Assembly (NCBI GenBank): GCA_016618085.1
Contig: JABLTG010000073.1
Coordinates: 30,544-94,543 of the forward strand
DNA from: Neovahlkampfia damariscottae
Lineage: Eukaryota > Heterolobosea > Selenaionea > Neovahlkampfiida > Neovahlkampfiidae
Direction: 5' to 3'
Length of the DNA: 64,000 nt
Shown here piece after piece: positions 22,911 through 33,199 of the stretch (positions are counted from its first letter, which is position 1; each line of letters opens with the position of its first letter). The translations under genes were made by a program, and so were the position numbers. Below the pieces are notes generated by a model that was given only the letters and a program-made list of their open reading frames with translations, ran no database searches and was not told the origin of the DNA.

Positions 22911-25094
22911 TTATTCTTTTTTGATTTCTTTGATTAAAAATTCAGGATTTGGTTTTTCTGAACCAATCAATTTTTTCAAAATGTTATTTGATGAATCACA
23001 TTCAAATAATGCAGCAATTTCACTTGATTTATTTTTTAAAATTTGATCCCAAATTTGAGATGAATAAAATTCTGAATAAATTTTAATGAAATTTGTTCCT
23101 AGATTTTTTAACATTTTAAAATTTGGAAGAAATTCAAAATTTGAATCTTCCAACGATTCATAAGAATTTTGTTCAAAAATTTTAAGTTCTAATGAAGCAT
23201 CTAAAACTTGTTTATAAGTCTCAAAAACTGAAATAAATGGTAAACTTATGATGTCTTCAACATATTCATCAAAAATTTTTTGATTGGTTTCAAAATGTTT
23301 CATTGATGATAAAAATTCTTTTTGATATGAAATTTTTTCAAAAACTGAACCAAAGATTTCTTTTAATAAAATATTTGAATTTTTTGATTTGAAATTGAAA
23401 ATTGAATGACCAATGAATTTTAATAATTGTCTTAATTGGGAATGTGATAAAAGTGTTGGCAATCCAAGAATATTTTTTTCAAAATTTGTTGAAATAATTG
23501 AAAGATTTGAATTTCCAGTAATATTAGTTTCTTTTGAGTCATTTTTGAAAACATCTAAATATAAAACACCAATCATATTTTCTCCTTCAAATAATTGAAT
23601 TTTCTTTAAATTTTTTGGATTCCAAGATTCATTTTCATCAAAATTTAAAGCTTTAAATGTAATATTAAAATATTTTTGACAATATGTTTCAATAGATTCT
23701 AAACATCTTGAAATTGAAAAAAATTCATCAATAGATTCATCTCTGTAACTTTTTTTTGATTTTAAATAAGCATTTTCAAAAAATAAAAGATTATAAGGTT
23801 CTAAATGATTAATATTTGAATCAGTTTCTTTTGCAAATTTTATAACTTTGTCTGTGTATTCAGCAATTTTAATTTCTTTTTCAAATTGAGTTAAAGTGTC
23901 AACTACAACTTGTTTTTCCATGCCTAAATCATTTAAAATCATATCTGAAAATGTTTTAAAATTTCTTTCTTTCGCAATTTCATTTGCAGATTCAACTACA
24001 TTTGTTAAGGAAGAAATGAATGCTTCAGAATCAATTGTTTTCTTTCTAATTAAGTTGTAAGTTTCCATTCTCTTTGCTTCATGTCTGACGTTTTTCAAAA
24101 TACTTGTTGGCATTTCTGATTCAAAATCAAAAGCAGCATATTTTTTTTTTTTTATTTTTTTTCTTTTGACGTTTTCTCTAAACAAAGAACTAAAGTTACA
24201 AAAATTAGTCAAACTAAAAAAAAAACCTTGGAACTTCATATAAACTTGATGGTTTAAGAACTTGAACTTCTGAAATCGACTTGAGAAAATCACCAAATTT
24301 TTGTTTTGAATCACCGAAATGTTGAATAGCTTCAAAGAAATTTCCTTCTTCTCCTTGTTCAAATTGAAAACCCTTCTTTTCATATTTTTGTAAAAGTTGA
24401 GTTTGTTGGTGTGAATCTTCACTTGAATCAAATTTCACACCTAAAAAAAAAATAAAATTTTTAAATTGTTTTAAATTACTCTTTAAACGTTTATAAATCT
24501 TTTGGAAATCTAATTGTTGATACAAAAATGCTTCAATTGATTCTTGAACAAAATTTGCTTGTTGAATGAATGGAACAATAGGAATATAACTTTTGACCAA
24601 AAAACATTTGAATTGAATATCTTCTGCTATTTCATGAATTTGTTGTGTGTGATGTAAAAATTCTTGGTCACTCATTTCATTTGTCTTTTAAAAAATTGTT
24701 AAAAAAAAAAAAAAAATACTGAAATTTTTTGAAGTTCTACTAATGTTTCTAATACTCTTTTATGTTCTTCTTTTAAAGAATCAACAGAAGCTAACTCTTT
24801 TAAACCGAAAAAACCTGAATTTGAATCAAAATTCACGTTTTGTTGAGAATCAAAATATTCTCTGAATTTATCTGGTATATTTTGCATGTCTTTCTTTGAG
24901 ATTAATTTGTATCCTTTCGGTTTTTCCGCATATTTTGGTTGTTTGAATATAACTCTTTTTTTTTTTGTAGTTGGTTCAGCTAATGTCGTCAAGTTTTTTG
25001 AAAAATTTTTTGTTTGAATTGATAACAAATTAATTGTTTTCAAATGGTTTATTCTTTTAACATCAATACTTTTGTTGAATAACTTCAAAAACAT
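22911..25094 (-). CDS. Mitochondrial intermediate peptidase-like protein with lost HExxH
   Basis: Four exons (25094-24720, 24684-24480, 24440-24227, 24189-22911) encode 690 aa, the normal size of the M3 oligopeptidase MIP/Oct1. The N-terminus MFLKLFNKSIDVKRINHLK is a matrix presequence. The block NSGFFGLKELASVDSL matches the family N-terminal GLFG..EL block. The region LPTLLSHSQLRQLLKF..GH aligns with family PTLLTHHEVETLFHEFGH, but the first zinc-binding His and the catalytic Glu are replaced (HEFGH to KFIGH). The frame is fully open, so this is probably a stable non-catalytic paralogue rather than a pseudogene. The CCAATC box at 25101-25106 (minus strand) is only 7 nt from the ATG. Confidence 0.75.
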
Positions 25095-25167
25095 GACTCT
25101 TGATTGGACAAAAAAAAAACAGTGGAAAAGTGATGGTTAAAAAAAAAAAAATTTTAAAAAATTTTGT

Positions 25168-25500
25168 TTATTCATTTGAGATTGCACGGAGGATATCTGA
25201 ATCACCAGCATCAAGAACGCTTAAAACACCACAAGTGAAATATTTACCGCAAGCAGTTCCAAGTTCAACGTTGTTACCTTGATAGTGGTAAACTGTTGTT
25301 TTTGATAACATAGCATAATATTCAATTTCTGATTTTCTAAGTGGTGGACAGTTGTTAGCAATAAGGATCAATTTAGCTTTTGCTTTACGGATGTTTTTGA
25401 GAGTTGTTTTGTATCCGAGTGAATATTTACCACTTTTTATAACAAGATTTAAATGTGAGTTAATATTTTCAGATGATTTCTTTTCTTTTCTTTTAACCAT
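25168..25500 (-). CDS. RPL30: Large ribosomal subunit protein eL30
   Basis: This 110-aa protein is a component of the 60S subunit at the subunit interface. The frame shows the whole eL30 fold: [56 protein letters not shown] and the C-terminal [10 protein letters not shown]. The ATG at 25498-25500 is chosen because it gives the canonical N-terminus; upstream in-frame residues (MLLAKKFCC...) are unlike the family. The 5' leader contains GTAACACAGACTTAG, so a short leader intron is possible but unproven. The CCAAT box (gaccaatga) sits at 25546-25554, about 45 nt upstream. Confidence 0.95.
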   Translation of the reverse strand: MVKRKEKKSSENINSHLNLVIKSGKYSLGYKTTLKNIRKAKAKLILIANNCPPLRKSEIEYYAMLSKTTVYHYQGNNVELGTACGKYFTCGVLSVLDAGDSDILRAISNE

Positions 25501-25639
25501 TTCTAAGTCTGTGTTACAACAAAATTTTTTAGCAAGAAGCAAACGACCAATGAAATTGTCTCAATTTGAAAAAAATCTTCACATGAACAAAAATTCCGAT
25601 TGGACAAAAAAAATTAATAAATTTAAAAAGAATTTTCAA

Positions 25640-26567
25640 TTATTTCTTTTTGTTTTGTCCTTCAAGATCACTTTTAAGTCTTTCGTATTCTTTTTCTGGC
25701 ATAACTTTTTTAAAAGCATCAAGAATCATTGAGTAATCTTGTGAACTTTCTTCTCCTTTTGTTGTTAATTTGACTGTTTTTTCAATCATTTTTCCAATTG
25801 CATCAAAAACTTCTACTTGATTAGCACTTTCATCCATATAAGCAGGTGTTGAAACAAAGTAATTTTTTTCATCAACAACAACATCTTTAACTGTTTTAAG
25901 TTGTAAAGTTGAACCATATCCTTCTACTTGACTAACATAATCTTCATCATCACCAAGTGTAATTGTACAACCATCACCACCATTATTTGTACCAAAAAGT
26001 TTTGCAACTAAAACTGGAGCGATACAAGACATTGCAATTGGTTTTTTTGCCTCATGAAAACCTCTAATAACTGTTTCAACATTTTTATCAACTGAAAAAT
26101 TTGTTGGTGATTCATCATAATTGCTTAAATTTTTTGTAACTCCAAAACCACCAGGAATAACCAAAAATTCATATTCTTCAACTTTGAGTTTGTCTAATTT
26201 TTGAACTGCTGTTCTTGTAATTCTTGTACTTTCAGAAATCATATTTCTAATTTCATTTTTTTCAAGATTTCTTGAAACATGGTCATAAACTTCTTCTTGT
26301 ACTTTGTCTAAAGTAAAATATGAAACGTTGAATCCTTTTTTTTTTAAATGGATAATACATGAAACTGCTTCAGTTACTTCGGTACCATCAAGATATCCAC
26401 AACCGGACATGAGAACAGCCACTTTTTTAGCTTCAGAATCTTCTTGTGCCTTTTTTTTTGTTAATAGTTATTTTTTTTACAAATCTTTGAATTGAAACGT
26501 GGAAGTTTCTGTATTTGTTACTTTGTGAAAAAAAGTTTGAAGACTTTATGAGTTTTTTTGCAAACAT
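25640..26567 (-). CDS. ES1/ElbB-type DJ-1/PfpI superfamily protein, mitochondrial
   Basis: Two exons (26567-26481 and 26449-25640) separated by a 31-nt intron encode 298 aa. Exon 1 supplies a clear mitochondrial presequence (MFAKKLIKSSNFFSQSNKYR). The mature part is the ES1/ElbB branch of the class-I glutamine amidotransferase/DJ-1 fold: KVAVLMSGCGYLDGTEVTEA, YEFLVIPGGFGVTKNLS, and the nucleophile-elbow cysteine in PIAMSCIAP. Family members are linked to glyoxalase or redox-protective roles in mitochondria, but the substrate is unsettled. The box TGATTGG at 26573-26579 lies 6 nt before the ATG. Confidence 0.85.
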
Positions 26568-26822
26568 TAACTTGATTGGTTGGTTAATTTAATTGGTTAA
26601 TGCTGAATTTAACAAATTCGAAAAGAAAAAGATGAACAAATAAATAAATCAAATTGAATTTTCATTTGATTATTAAAAATGAAACCTTTAATTTTATTTT
26701 AATCACAATTGATCATCAAACACCTGAGATATTAGCAGATCAAATAATAAAAAAAAAAAAAACTTCGACAACATTGAACATAACAAACTTCATTCTAATA
26801 AATATTTATGAAAATAACAAAA
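26568..26822. other. Spacer without a recognisable gene
   Basis: This AT-rich stretch lies upstream of the ES1-like gene and downstream of the nitroreductase gene stop. It holds the promoter box of the ES1-like gene near 26573 and a second ATTGGTTAA near 26590. I see no conserved coding frame in it. Confidence 0.5.
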
Positions 26823-27545
26823 TTATATTATTGTCATTATTTCTTCGAGTGATTTTCTCTTGAAGTCTGGTACTGTAGCATTATCATCTGGATATCCAAC
26901 TGGTAATAATAAAAATGGTTTTTCATTTTGAGGTCTACCACATAGTTCTCTTAAAAAATTCATTGGATGAGGTGTGTGGGTTAAAGTAACTAATCCTGCA
27001 TTTTGAATTGCTGAAATTAACATACCACATGAAATTCCAACACTCTCTGATTGATAATAATTTCCTTTCTTTTTTCCATCTTCTCCTAAAGTATACATAA
27101 TTTTGAAAACAACAATTACCCAAGGAGCTTTTGTAATGTGAGGTTTTTCCCAAGTTGTTCCAATTTCTTTGAGGTCATTTTTCCAAATTTCAGACATTCT
27201 TGATTCTTCTATTTCATGTCCGTAATTAATTTTTTCTTCTTGCTCAACTGCATCTCTGAGCATTTGTTTTTTTGTTGGATCTCTGATTACAACAAATTTC
27301 CATGGTTGTTTATGTGCTCCTGAAGGAGAAGTTCCAGCAGTTAAAATGATATTCTCTATAACTTCTTGTGGTACATCTTTCGTTGAAAAATCACGAATGG
27401 ATCTTCTTCCATTCAAAAGTGTGTAAAATTCTTTGGAACGTTTCAGGGTTTCATCTTCTGAGAATTTTGTATGTTTAAAAGGTATATGAAGTTCTTTGGC
27501 ATAGTTTCTGCGAGAACAGCTTTGCAACAATTTTTTTAGACTCAT
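26823..27545 (-). CDS. Nitroreductase-family flavoprotein, iodotyrosine-deiodinase-like
   Basis: This intronless 240-aa FMN-dependent enzyme resembles the iodotyrosine dehalogenase (IYD) branch of the nitroreductase fold. Visible signatures are NGRRSIRDFSTKDVP (FMN phosphate-binding arginines), TAGTSPSGAHKQPWKFVV, the E...Y lid region, and the C-terminal GYPDDNATVP. In animals IYD reductively removes halogen from iodotyrosine; in microbes relatives handle other halophenols, so the substrate is open. The N-terminus (SLKKLLQSCSRRNYAK) may be a mitochondrial signal. The ATG at 27543-27545 is used. Only 36 bp separate it from the divergent gene at 27582, and a single CCAATCA (27554-27560) lies in that gap. 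Confidence 0.87.
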   Translation of the reverse strand: MSLKKLLQSCSRRNYAKELHIPFKHTKFSEDETLKRSKEFYTLLNGRRSIRDFSTKDVPQEVIENIILTAGTSPSGAHKQPWKFVVIRDPTKKQMLRDAVEQEEKINYGHEIEESRMSEIWKNDLKEIGTTWEKPHITKAPWVIVVFKIMYTLGEDGKKKGNYYQSESVGISCGMLISAIQNAGLVTLTHTPHPMNFLRELCGRPQNEKPFLLLPVGYPDDNATVPDFKRKSLEEIMTII

Positions 27546-27581
27546 TTTGGTGTCCAATCACATTACTTCATCCAACAACGA
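27546..27581. promoter_or_regulatory. 36-bp bidirectional promoter with single CCAATCA box
   Basis: The interval between the start codons of two divergent genes (nitroreductase and B-box/RCC1 locus) is only 36 bp and contains one CCAATCA (27554-27560). It therefore has to serve as the core promoter for both directions unless transcription starts inside a gene. Confidence 0.6.
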
Positions 27582-29410
27582 ATGAAAAATCATCAAGAGG
27601 AAGAAGCAAATTCCAAACAATCTAAAACAAATTTAGGAATTCATATTTTCTTTTATTCAAGAACCAACAAAAAAAAGAAATCATTTTGAGCAAGAAGAAG
27701 TTTCACCAATTGAACCAGTCTTAAAAAAAGTTAAACAAGAACCATATGATTTTACTGCTCCTTTCATTGAATCAAAAGCAAGCGAAATTTGTGGTTTTCT
27801 ATTAATTTTTTTAAATTTTTTTTTCCAAGAGTTTTGTGAGACAAATGAAGTCCTAATTTATTGTCAAGATTGTGAACAATCTCAATGTGAAGACTGTTTT
27901 CAAAAATATTATCAAACAGAAAAAAGAAAAAAACATCAACATGAATTCATCAACCAATATACTTATGTACCAAAAAAAATGTGTTTTTCATGAAAATAAG
28001 AATAATGAATATTATTGTGTGAATGATAAAATTCTTTGTTGTCATATGTGCATTTTCAGAACATAAAGATCATAAGTTAATTTCCATTGAAGAAGCGTCA
28101 AATACTGCAAAACAAATTTTGGTGAATATCGATTTTGAAAGCATAAATGATGAAACTAGAAAAAAAATCAAAGTTATTGATGATGAAATGATGGAATCAA
28201 ATAAGAATTATTTATATCAAGAAAAAAATTTATTGGAAAAATTGAAAAAACTAAAGAAGGAATATCATGAAAAAATTGACAAATTGGACAAGAGAAAAAT
28301 ATTGGAACAAAATAGTTTAGAAACAATTTTGGATGTTTCAAATAACATAGAGTACGAAGAAAATCATGATACAATCATCAAATGGAGTGATTTCTTAAAA
28401 GAAAAAAATTGGTTGAAACTTTTGTGTTTATTTTTTTAATGCAGTTTTTTTAGAGAATAAAATTTATGCATGGGAAGAAAATAGCTTTTGAAGATGGATT
28501 AGATCATTCCTATCCGCAAGAAGTTGAATTTTTCAGAAATATCAAAATTCAAAGGACAATTAGGACTTGGTGATTCAGATTGCAGGTTATTACCAACAGA
28601 ATTCCTATTTTTTGATTTAAAATTAGAGCTAAGATTATTTTGTGGAGGTAATTTTACATTTGCTATCTATGGTAACTTTTTTCTTATTGTGTTTAATTAA
28701 AAAAGACAAACGAGTTTTTTGTTGGGGAGCAAATGAAAATGGTCAACTCGGATTGGGTTATTTGAAAGACAGATTGATTTCAACTGAACTTAAATTCTTT
28801 AATTTTCTAAATGTTAAAGAATTGTATTGTGGAAGTTTTCATTGTTTTGCTTTGACAGGTAAGCTTCTTTAAGACATTAAAAAATAGAAAATGGACAATT
28901 GTATGGATGGGGTTGTAACACATCAAGTCAACTTGGAAATGGTGAAATAAAAGTCCAAACTGTTCCGACTTTAATACTCAATCATCTCCCAAATATTCAA
29001 ATATGTTGTGGGTATGATTTTACCGTGATGGTTAAGGAAAAATGTGGAGTGTTTGTGACTGGAAGAAACGATAATGGTCAATTAGGGATTGGTCGAAAAA
29101 CTAAATAAGATTGTTTTACACTAATGAAGAGTTTGAAGGATGAAGAAATTATCAAAATAGCCTCCAAAGGACATCATACTATAGCATTGTCAAGTTTGCA
29201 TTATTAAATTAAAAATTGATTCAATTAGAAAATGGAAGTATTTTTACTTGGGGATATAATGATTGTGGTCAAATTGGTTCTGGTGATTTTAATGACCACG
29301 ATGTTCCAGTTGAAAGTTCAAAGAAAAAATTTTGAGTATTTATTCTGGAAATAGAACTTGCTATGTTTTGACAGAAAATACATTTAAAAATGAAATGAAT
29401 TCATTTTAAT
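27582..29410 (+). pseudogene. B-box / RCC1-repeat protein, multiply frame-broken
   Basis: The locus starts at an ATG beside a CCAATCA box and once encoded a B-box zinc finger protein with an RCC1-type propeller. A first zinc finger (CQDCEQSQCEDC) lies near 27860. A second B-box (CVFHENKNNEYYCVNDKILC) lies near 27980, followed by a coiled coil to about 28430. RCC1 repeats run from about 28550 to 29400 (VFCWGANENGQLGLGYL, LYGWGCNTSSQLGNGE, FTWGYNDCGQIGSGDF). The reading frame is interrupted several times between these blocks: a shift inside the first/second B-box, a shift at about 28050, losses near 28440-28560, a TAA near 29106 and a shift in the A-run near 29325. Some small introns remain recognisable (28671-28705 region, 28860-28890 region). 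Ancestral function was probably ubiquitin-ligase or GEF-like; now decayed. Confidence 0.65.
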
Positions 29411-29506
29411 TAAAATCATCAAATTTTGATGTTTTCAAATTCCGATCGGAGAATTGTAAAATAACTTCATTGATTGGTTGAACAATAATTGTACCACTGA
29501 CGAAAC

Positions 29507-29814
29507 ATGAACCAGACAGAAGAAATTGTTTCTTTAAAATTTAAAGGAATTGTAATAATTTAATATAAATAACAAACTAGGATGGAAAAATCACTGAATT
29601 CAAAACTAAGAACTCAGATCTTTTAAGAGGATTATTTGAAGTCTTTAAAAAAAAAAAAGGAAAACAAAATTGTAATTATCAATATTATTTTGAAGGATAT
29701 CCACTTGATGGAGACGATACTGTTGGAGAAGTAAATATTTTGAAACTATTTTAAAAAAATAAATTTGAGGTTGGATTTGAAAATGATGATATAATTGATG
29801 CTTTAGAAGAATAA
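29507..29814 (+). CDS. SUMO-like ubiquitin-fold protein without C-terminal GG
   Basis: Three exons (29507-29551, 29581-29730, 29770-29814) give a 79-aa protein that covers the SUMO beta-grasp fold: IVSLKFKGIDGKITEFKTK, then YYFEGYPLDGDDTVGEVGFE and DDIIDALEE. A box TGATTGG at 29471-29477 lies about 30 nt upstream of the ATG, so it looks like an expressed gene. The frame stops (TAA 29812-29814) just where SUMO would continue to its diglycine tail, and reading past the stop gives no GG. It is therefore either a non-conjugatable SUMO-like protein or a decaying copy. Confidence 0.65.
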
Positions 29815-30062
29815 CCTGAAGTTTACGAAGCTAAATAATCACCAAAACAATTTGTAAATAAATTTTTGACGAAAAAAAAAAAATTATTCAGTAAAGGCAA
29901 AACGAACCACTCCTCAACGAAAATGACAAATTTGATATTTGATTCTTATTAACGAAATTCATTTTTAAAATTGAACAAAAAAATATGAAAATACAAACAT
30001 CCAATAAGAATCTATCACCCATAACAAAAAAATAGACTTTTACTCAAAACAGATCATCCAAA

Positions 30063-31104
30063 ATGATTGAGGATTTATTGATTTCAAAGTCAGCTCCTAT
30101 AGATGAAAAACGTTCAAAAATACCCATGAACATACAATCTTACATATTCTCTTCAATATTTACCGAAAACTACTCCGCTATACAAGTAAGGTCACTTCTC
30201 AAACTTAAATTCTTGAAAGTTCAAAAAATTACTCTCTTCAGTAATTTATCAAATAATATCTGAAAAGTTGTTCAAAGTTTACCATTTTTATTTTTCTTCA
30301 GAGTCGAATTGTTTCACAGGTTTTTTTTATTAAAAAAAAAATATTAAAACCAAAAAAAAAGGTGATATTATTGTAGATGTTTTGATGAATATAAATGAAG
30401 AAAATCATTATATGTACTGTATACAAACCAGAAAAGATGCTGTTTCAATGGTTCAACTTTATTTGGAGTTAGGGGCAATAGTCAATGTTGTTGATTCAAC
30501 TAAACCATTTGTAGATAAAAATACAGAATTTTATAAATTCACAGATGATATGTCAAGCCTTGAAGGTTTTACAAAACTCATTTATTCAAGATTCAAAGAA
30601 ATACAAAGAATACAAGCCATAGTCTCATCATTTCCAGTAATCCAAATGTTTTACAAATCCGTGAAAGATAAAACATCAGGTGTTGAAATTAAAGACCGTT
30701 CTTATCGATTTTACTCTTATCCAAAGTGTTTTGTAGGTTTGAATTTTTCATTTTTTGAAATTATTTTTTCAGGTTCAGAATTAGTTGCTTGGATAGCCAT
30801 GAAGTATAATGTTTCAAAAGAAGGTGCTGTTGTCATTGGTGAATATATGAGAAGAGCTGGAGTTTTTGATCATGTTTGTAAGGATCATTCCTTGAAAGAT
30901 GCTTATTTATTTTATGAAATGAAACCACTTTGTGAATTTGCTAAATTATCAGAGAGTTATATTATTAATGTTAGAATGCATTATAATCCAAGAAGTAAAA
31001 CACCAACATCACCAAGAAGTTCAAGATCATCAATTAGTCTTGTTGATATGTCACCAAAAAAAGACATGCAAAATTTTCAAGATTTTAGTGTTGTTTTAGA
31101 ATAA
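30063..31104 (+). CDS. Tandem DEP-domain protein
   Basis: Four exons (30063-30240, 30302-30319, 30362-30736, 30773-31104) encode 300 aa. Exon 2 is only 18 nt. The first DEP domain spans the exon junctions (LFKSNCFTGDIIVDVLMN ... YKF). The second is complete (IKDRSYRFYSYPKCFVGSEL ... LFYEM). DEP domains bind membranes or receptor tails in G-protein signalling proteins, and two in tandem recall P-Rex, DEPDC or RGS-associated layouts. The C-terminus is a Ser/Arg/Pro-rich tail (PRSKTPTSPRSSRSSISL) likely to be phosphorylated. No catalytic domain is visible. I chose the 61-nt first intron (30241-30301) because only it keeps the conserved NCFTG frame. The mobile element begins 12 bp after the stop. 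Confidence 0.8.
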
Positions 31105-31115
31105 AATTTAAATTA

Positions 31116-31330
31116 AGACTCTTGGACAATTAGTGTCTTTATAAGAATAAACGTTATTTTCAAGTTGAAGATATGTGCTTCAACCGAACAAGGTTCCTTT
31201 TCAGATGTAACATCATTCATTAGACAATGAATGTATCAATTCACAATAAGGGCATCACCAAACAATAAGTCCATCATTCACAAAATAAGTCTCTCATAAC
31301 ACAACAAGTAACTTATTTCACCAAAAGTCT
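31116..31330 (+). repeat. Left TIR of element A with 19-bp iterons
   Basis: After the terminal 16 bp the repeat contains motifs of the form ACAATAAGT or ACAACAAGT starting at about 31224, 31243, 31262, 31281, 31301 and 31320, a spacing of 19-20 bp. The reverse complement of 33200-33408 matches this segment over most of its length. Confidence 0.75.
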
Positions 31331-31411
31331 TTAGTAATTATTAAAATTCTTGGGTAATGACCACATTTAAGAATAAGTTTTCAATATAAAAAATATAAGA
31401 TAACTCAAGAT

Positions 31412-32717
31412 TTATTTTTTATATTTTTCAATATAATTTTTAAAATAAACCCAACAAGTTCCTAGTTGACTTAAGTCACTTTCCAGATTTATTAATGTAA
31501 CTGGTGACCCACTATTTTTTGAGGAATATTTGTAAAGGTCTTCCCTTGGAGTAAAATATAGATAATAGCATTTTTCAGGTATTTTATATTTCGATATTTT
31601 TGGAATGTCTCCCCTAGCACAGCTTATATAATATTGCAATACAGATAATTCTCCTTTATCAGTTTGAATTTGATGATCAAACAAATTATTAACTTTACTA
31701 TCATGGTTGGCATATGTTGATAAAGATGCTTGAATAAAAAAAATGTCTCCATTTGTACTATGAATCACAAAATCTACTGCTGGATGCCCTTTATGACAAA
31801 TGATCATTGATTCTTTTCCAAATTTGCTTATTTTATATTTTTTTGATTTTTCTTGAACAATAAATTCTTTTGAGAATAAAAGAAGTTGTTTTGGTTCCCT
31901 TTTTTCACCTCTTGAGTTTCTATTTCTCACTTCTATACTCTTTCTTCCAATAAAAAATGATGAAATGAATAACTCGAAATCTCTGCCAATAGTTGAATCA
32001 TCTTGAGCCATAATTTTAATACATTCATCTTTTTCCTTGTAAAGAGCAGATATCACTGCCTTTTGTGCAGCAGGACATGAAATTTTCCAATTATCGTCTC
32101 TTTCTTCAAATAAGAGACCGGAATTTTCCCAGAGAGGTGGCACATTTTTTTCAATGCGATTCAAAAAAATACTTGTAGCAAACTGACTTATTTCTCTTTG
32201 GGTTTTTTCATTATCTTTTCCTACTTTTAAAACACTGTTCACTCTTGTTTCAAAAAATGTTGTTGCTTCTTTACTAAATTGAGGCTCAAGCTCTGATAGA
32301 GATTTTTTTGGGAATTTTTTCCAAATTTTAATAAGCAATCCAGCCATTCTTGGTAAAGAACCAGTCAAAAAAATGATTTTTTCGAATGCGCTTTTGGCTT
32401 CAAAGGTATTGTATTCTTTTTTTCGCAATGATATAAAATAATTGATTGAAATTCTTTTTTGTACTTCCATAATCCTTTATAGACAAATGAAAATCATCTG
32501 GACATCCTTCAGGAAAATCATCTAAATTCAACGAAAAGAATTCGTTGATATCGCTAAGGGTTATGTCTTGAATGTGTAGACTATCACGTTTTCTTTTAGT
32601 CTGTTGTAAAGACATCATGTCGTCTATTTTCTTGTATTTGAGTGCTTTATCTTCTGAGAGAATTTTTTTTGTTTTTTTCTTTTCAACATTACTTTTTTCA
32701 TGATTACTTGGGTCCAT
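31412..32717 (-). CDS. Crinkler/RHS-like protein: NTPase remnant plus PD-(D/E)XK-type nuclease
   Basis: Two exons (32717-32465 and 32415-31412) joined over a 49-nt intron encode about 418 aa. The N-terminus is basic and low in complexity (KKKTKKILSEDK). The middle begins with FLTGSLPRMAGLLIKIW, which resembles the C-terminal end of the STAND-type P-loop NTPase in Crinkler and RHS proteins, but no Walker A motif is present. The C-terminal half has the spaced E...D...Q pattern of a restriction-endonuclease fold (RDFELFISSFF, HPAVDFVIHS, DIFFIQASLSTYANHDSK), typical of Crinkler effectors. It is the sole gene of mobile element A. A CCACCAATCA box (32757-32766) gives it a host-like promoter. Family assignment is by pattern only. 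Confidence 0.6.
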
Positions 32718-33199
32718 TGTACAAATACAGTCCTATGAATGACAGAAAAGCTTGAACTTGATTGGTGGGAAAATTTCCAGTGGTTTTTACCATTTAATTT
32801 CTAAACCCATTGACTTTGCATAATACTTTATTCTCACAAGTAAAGAAGTAAATTAACAATATAAAGGCAAAATGTATTGCTTGAAAAAATTCCTTAATAA
32901 CATAGAATTATTTGGATGATGAAAGTAATACAAAGAATCTCACTCCATTGTACTGTTCTCACTAATGTCACACATAAATTATCCATCTAGAAATGAAGAT
33001 GATATTTACTCTAAAGTGGTCGTAAAAAGTTATGTGATGAAGAATTGGAAAGAAAGAGAAAACATCGAGAAAGTAATAAAAAATACAAGGAAAAGAAACA
33101 AAGAATTCATGAATAAAAATTTATTTCTTCAGAACTGGAGTTTTTAATAATAACAACACTCATCAACTTGAAGAGTGTCGCTATGGTTGATATTAGGAC
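32718..33199. other. Right interior of element A, no supported gene
   Basis: This part holds the promoter box of the cargo gene at about 32757-32766 and then about 400 bp of AT-rich sequence. A 60-codon plus-strand frame at 32965-33147 has no upstream box and no recognisable domain, so I do not call it a gene. Confidence 0.5.

Noticed and set aside
29812-29850. In-frame TAA codons in coding-like context (SUMO-like tail, 44097, 43635) as a reassigned code with TAA as Gln
   Set aside because: Well-conserved genes such as UBE2C, AOX, HutI and eL30 end at TAA or TGA exactly where their families end, so TAA is a true stop; the cases are better explained by decay.
32965-33147. 60-codon frame inside element A as a second cargo gene
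   Set aside because: No promoter box, no domain and codon use like random AT-rich sequence.
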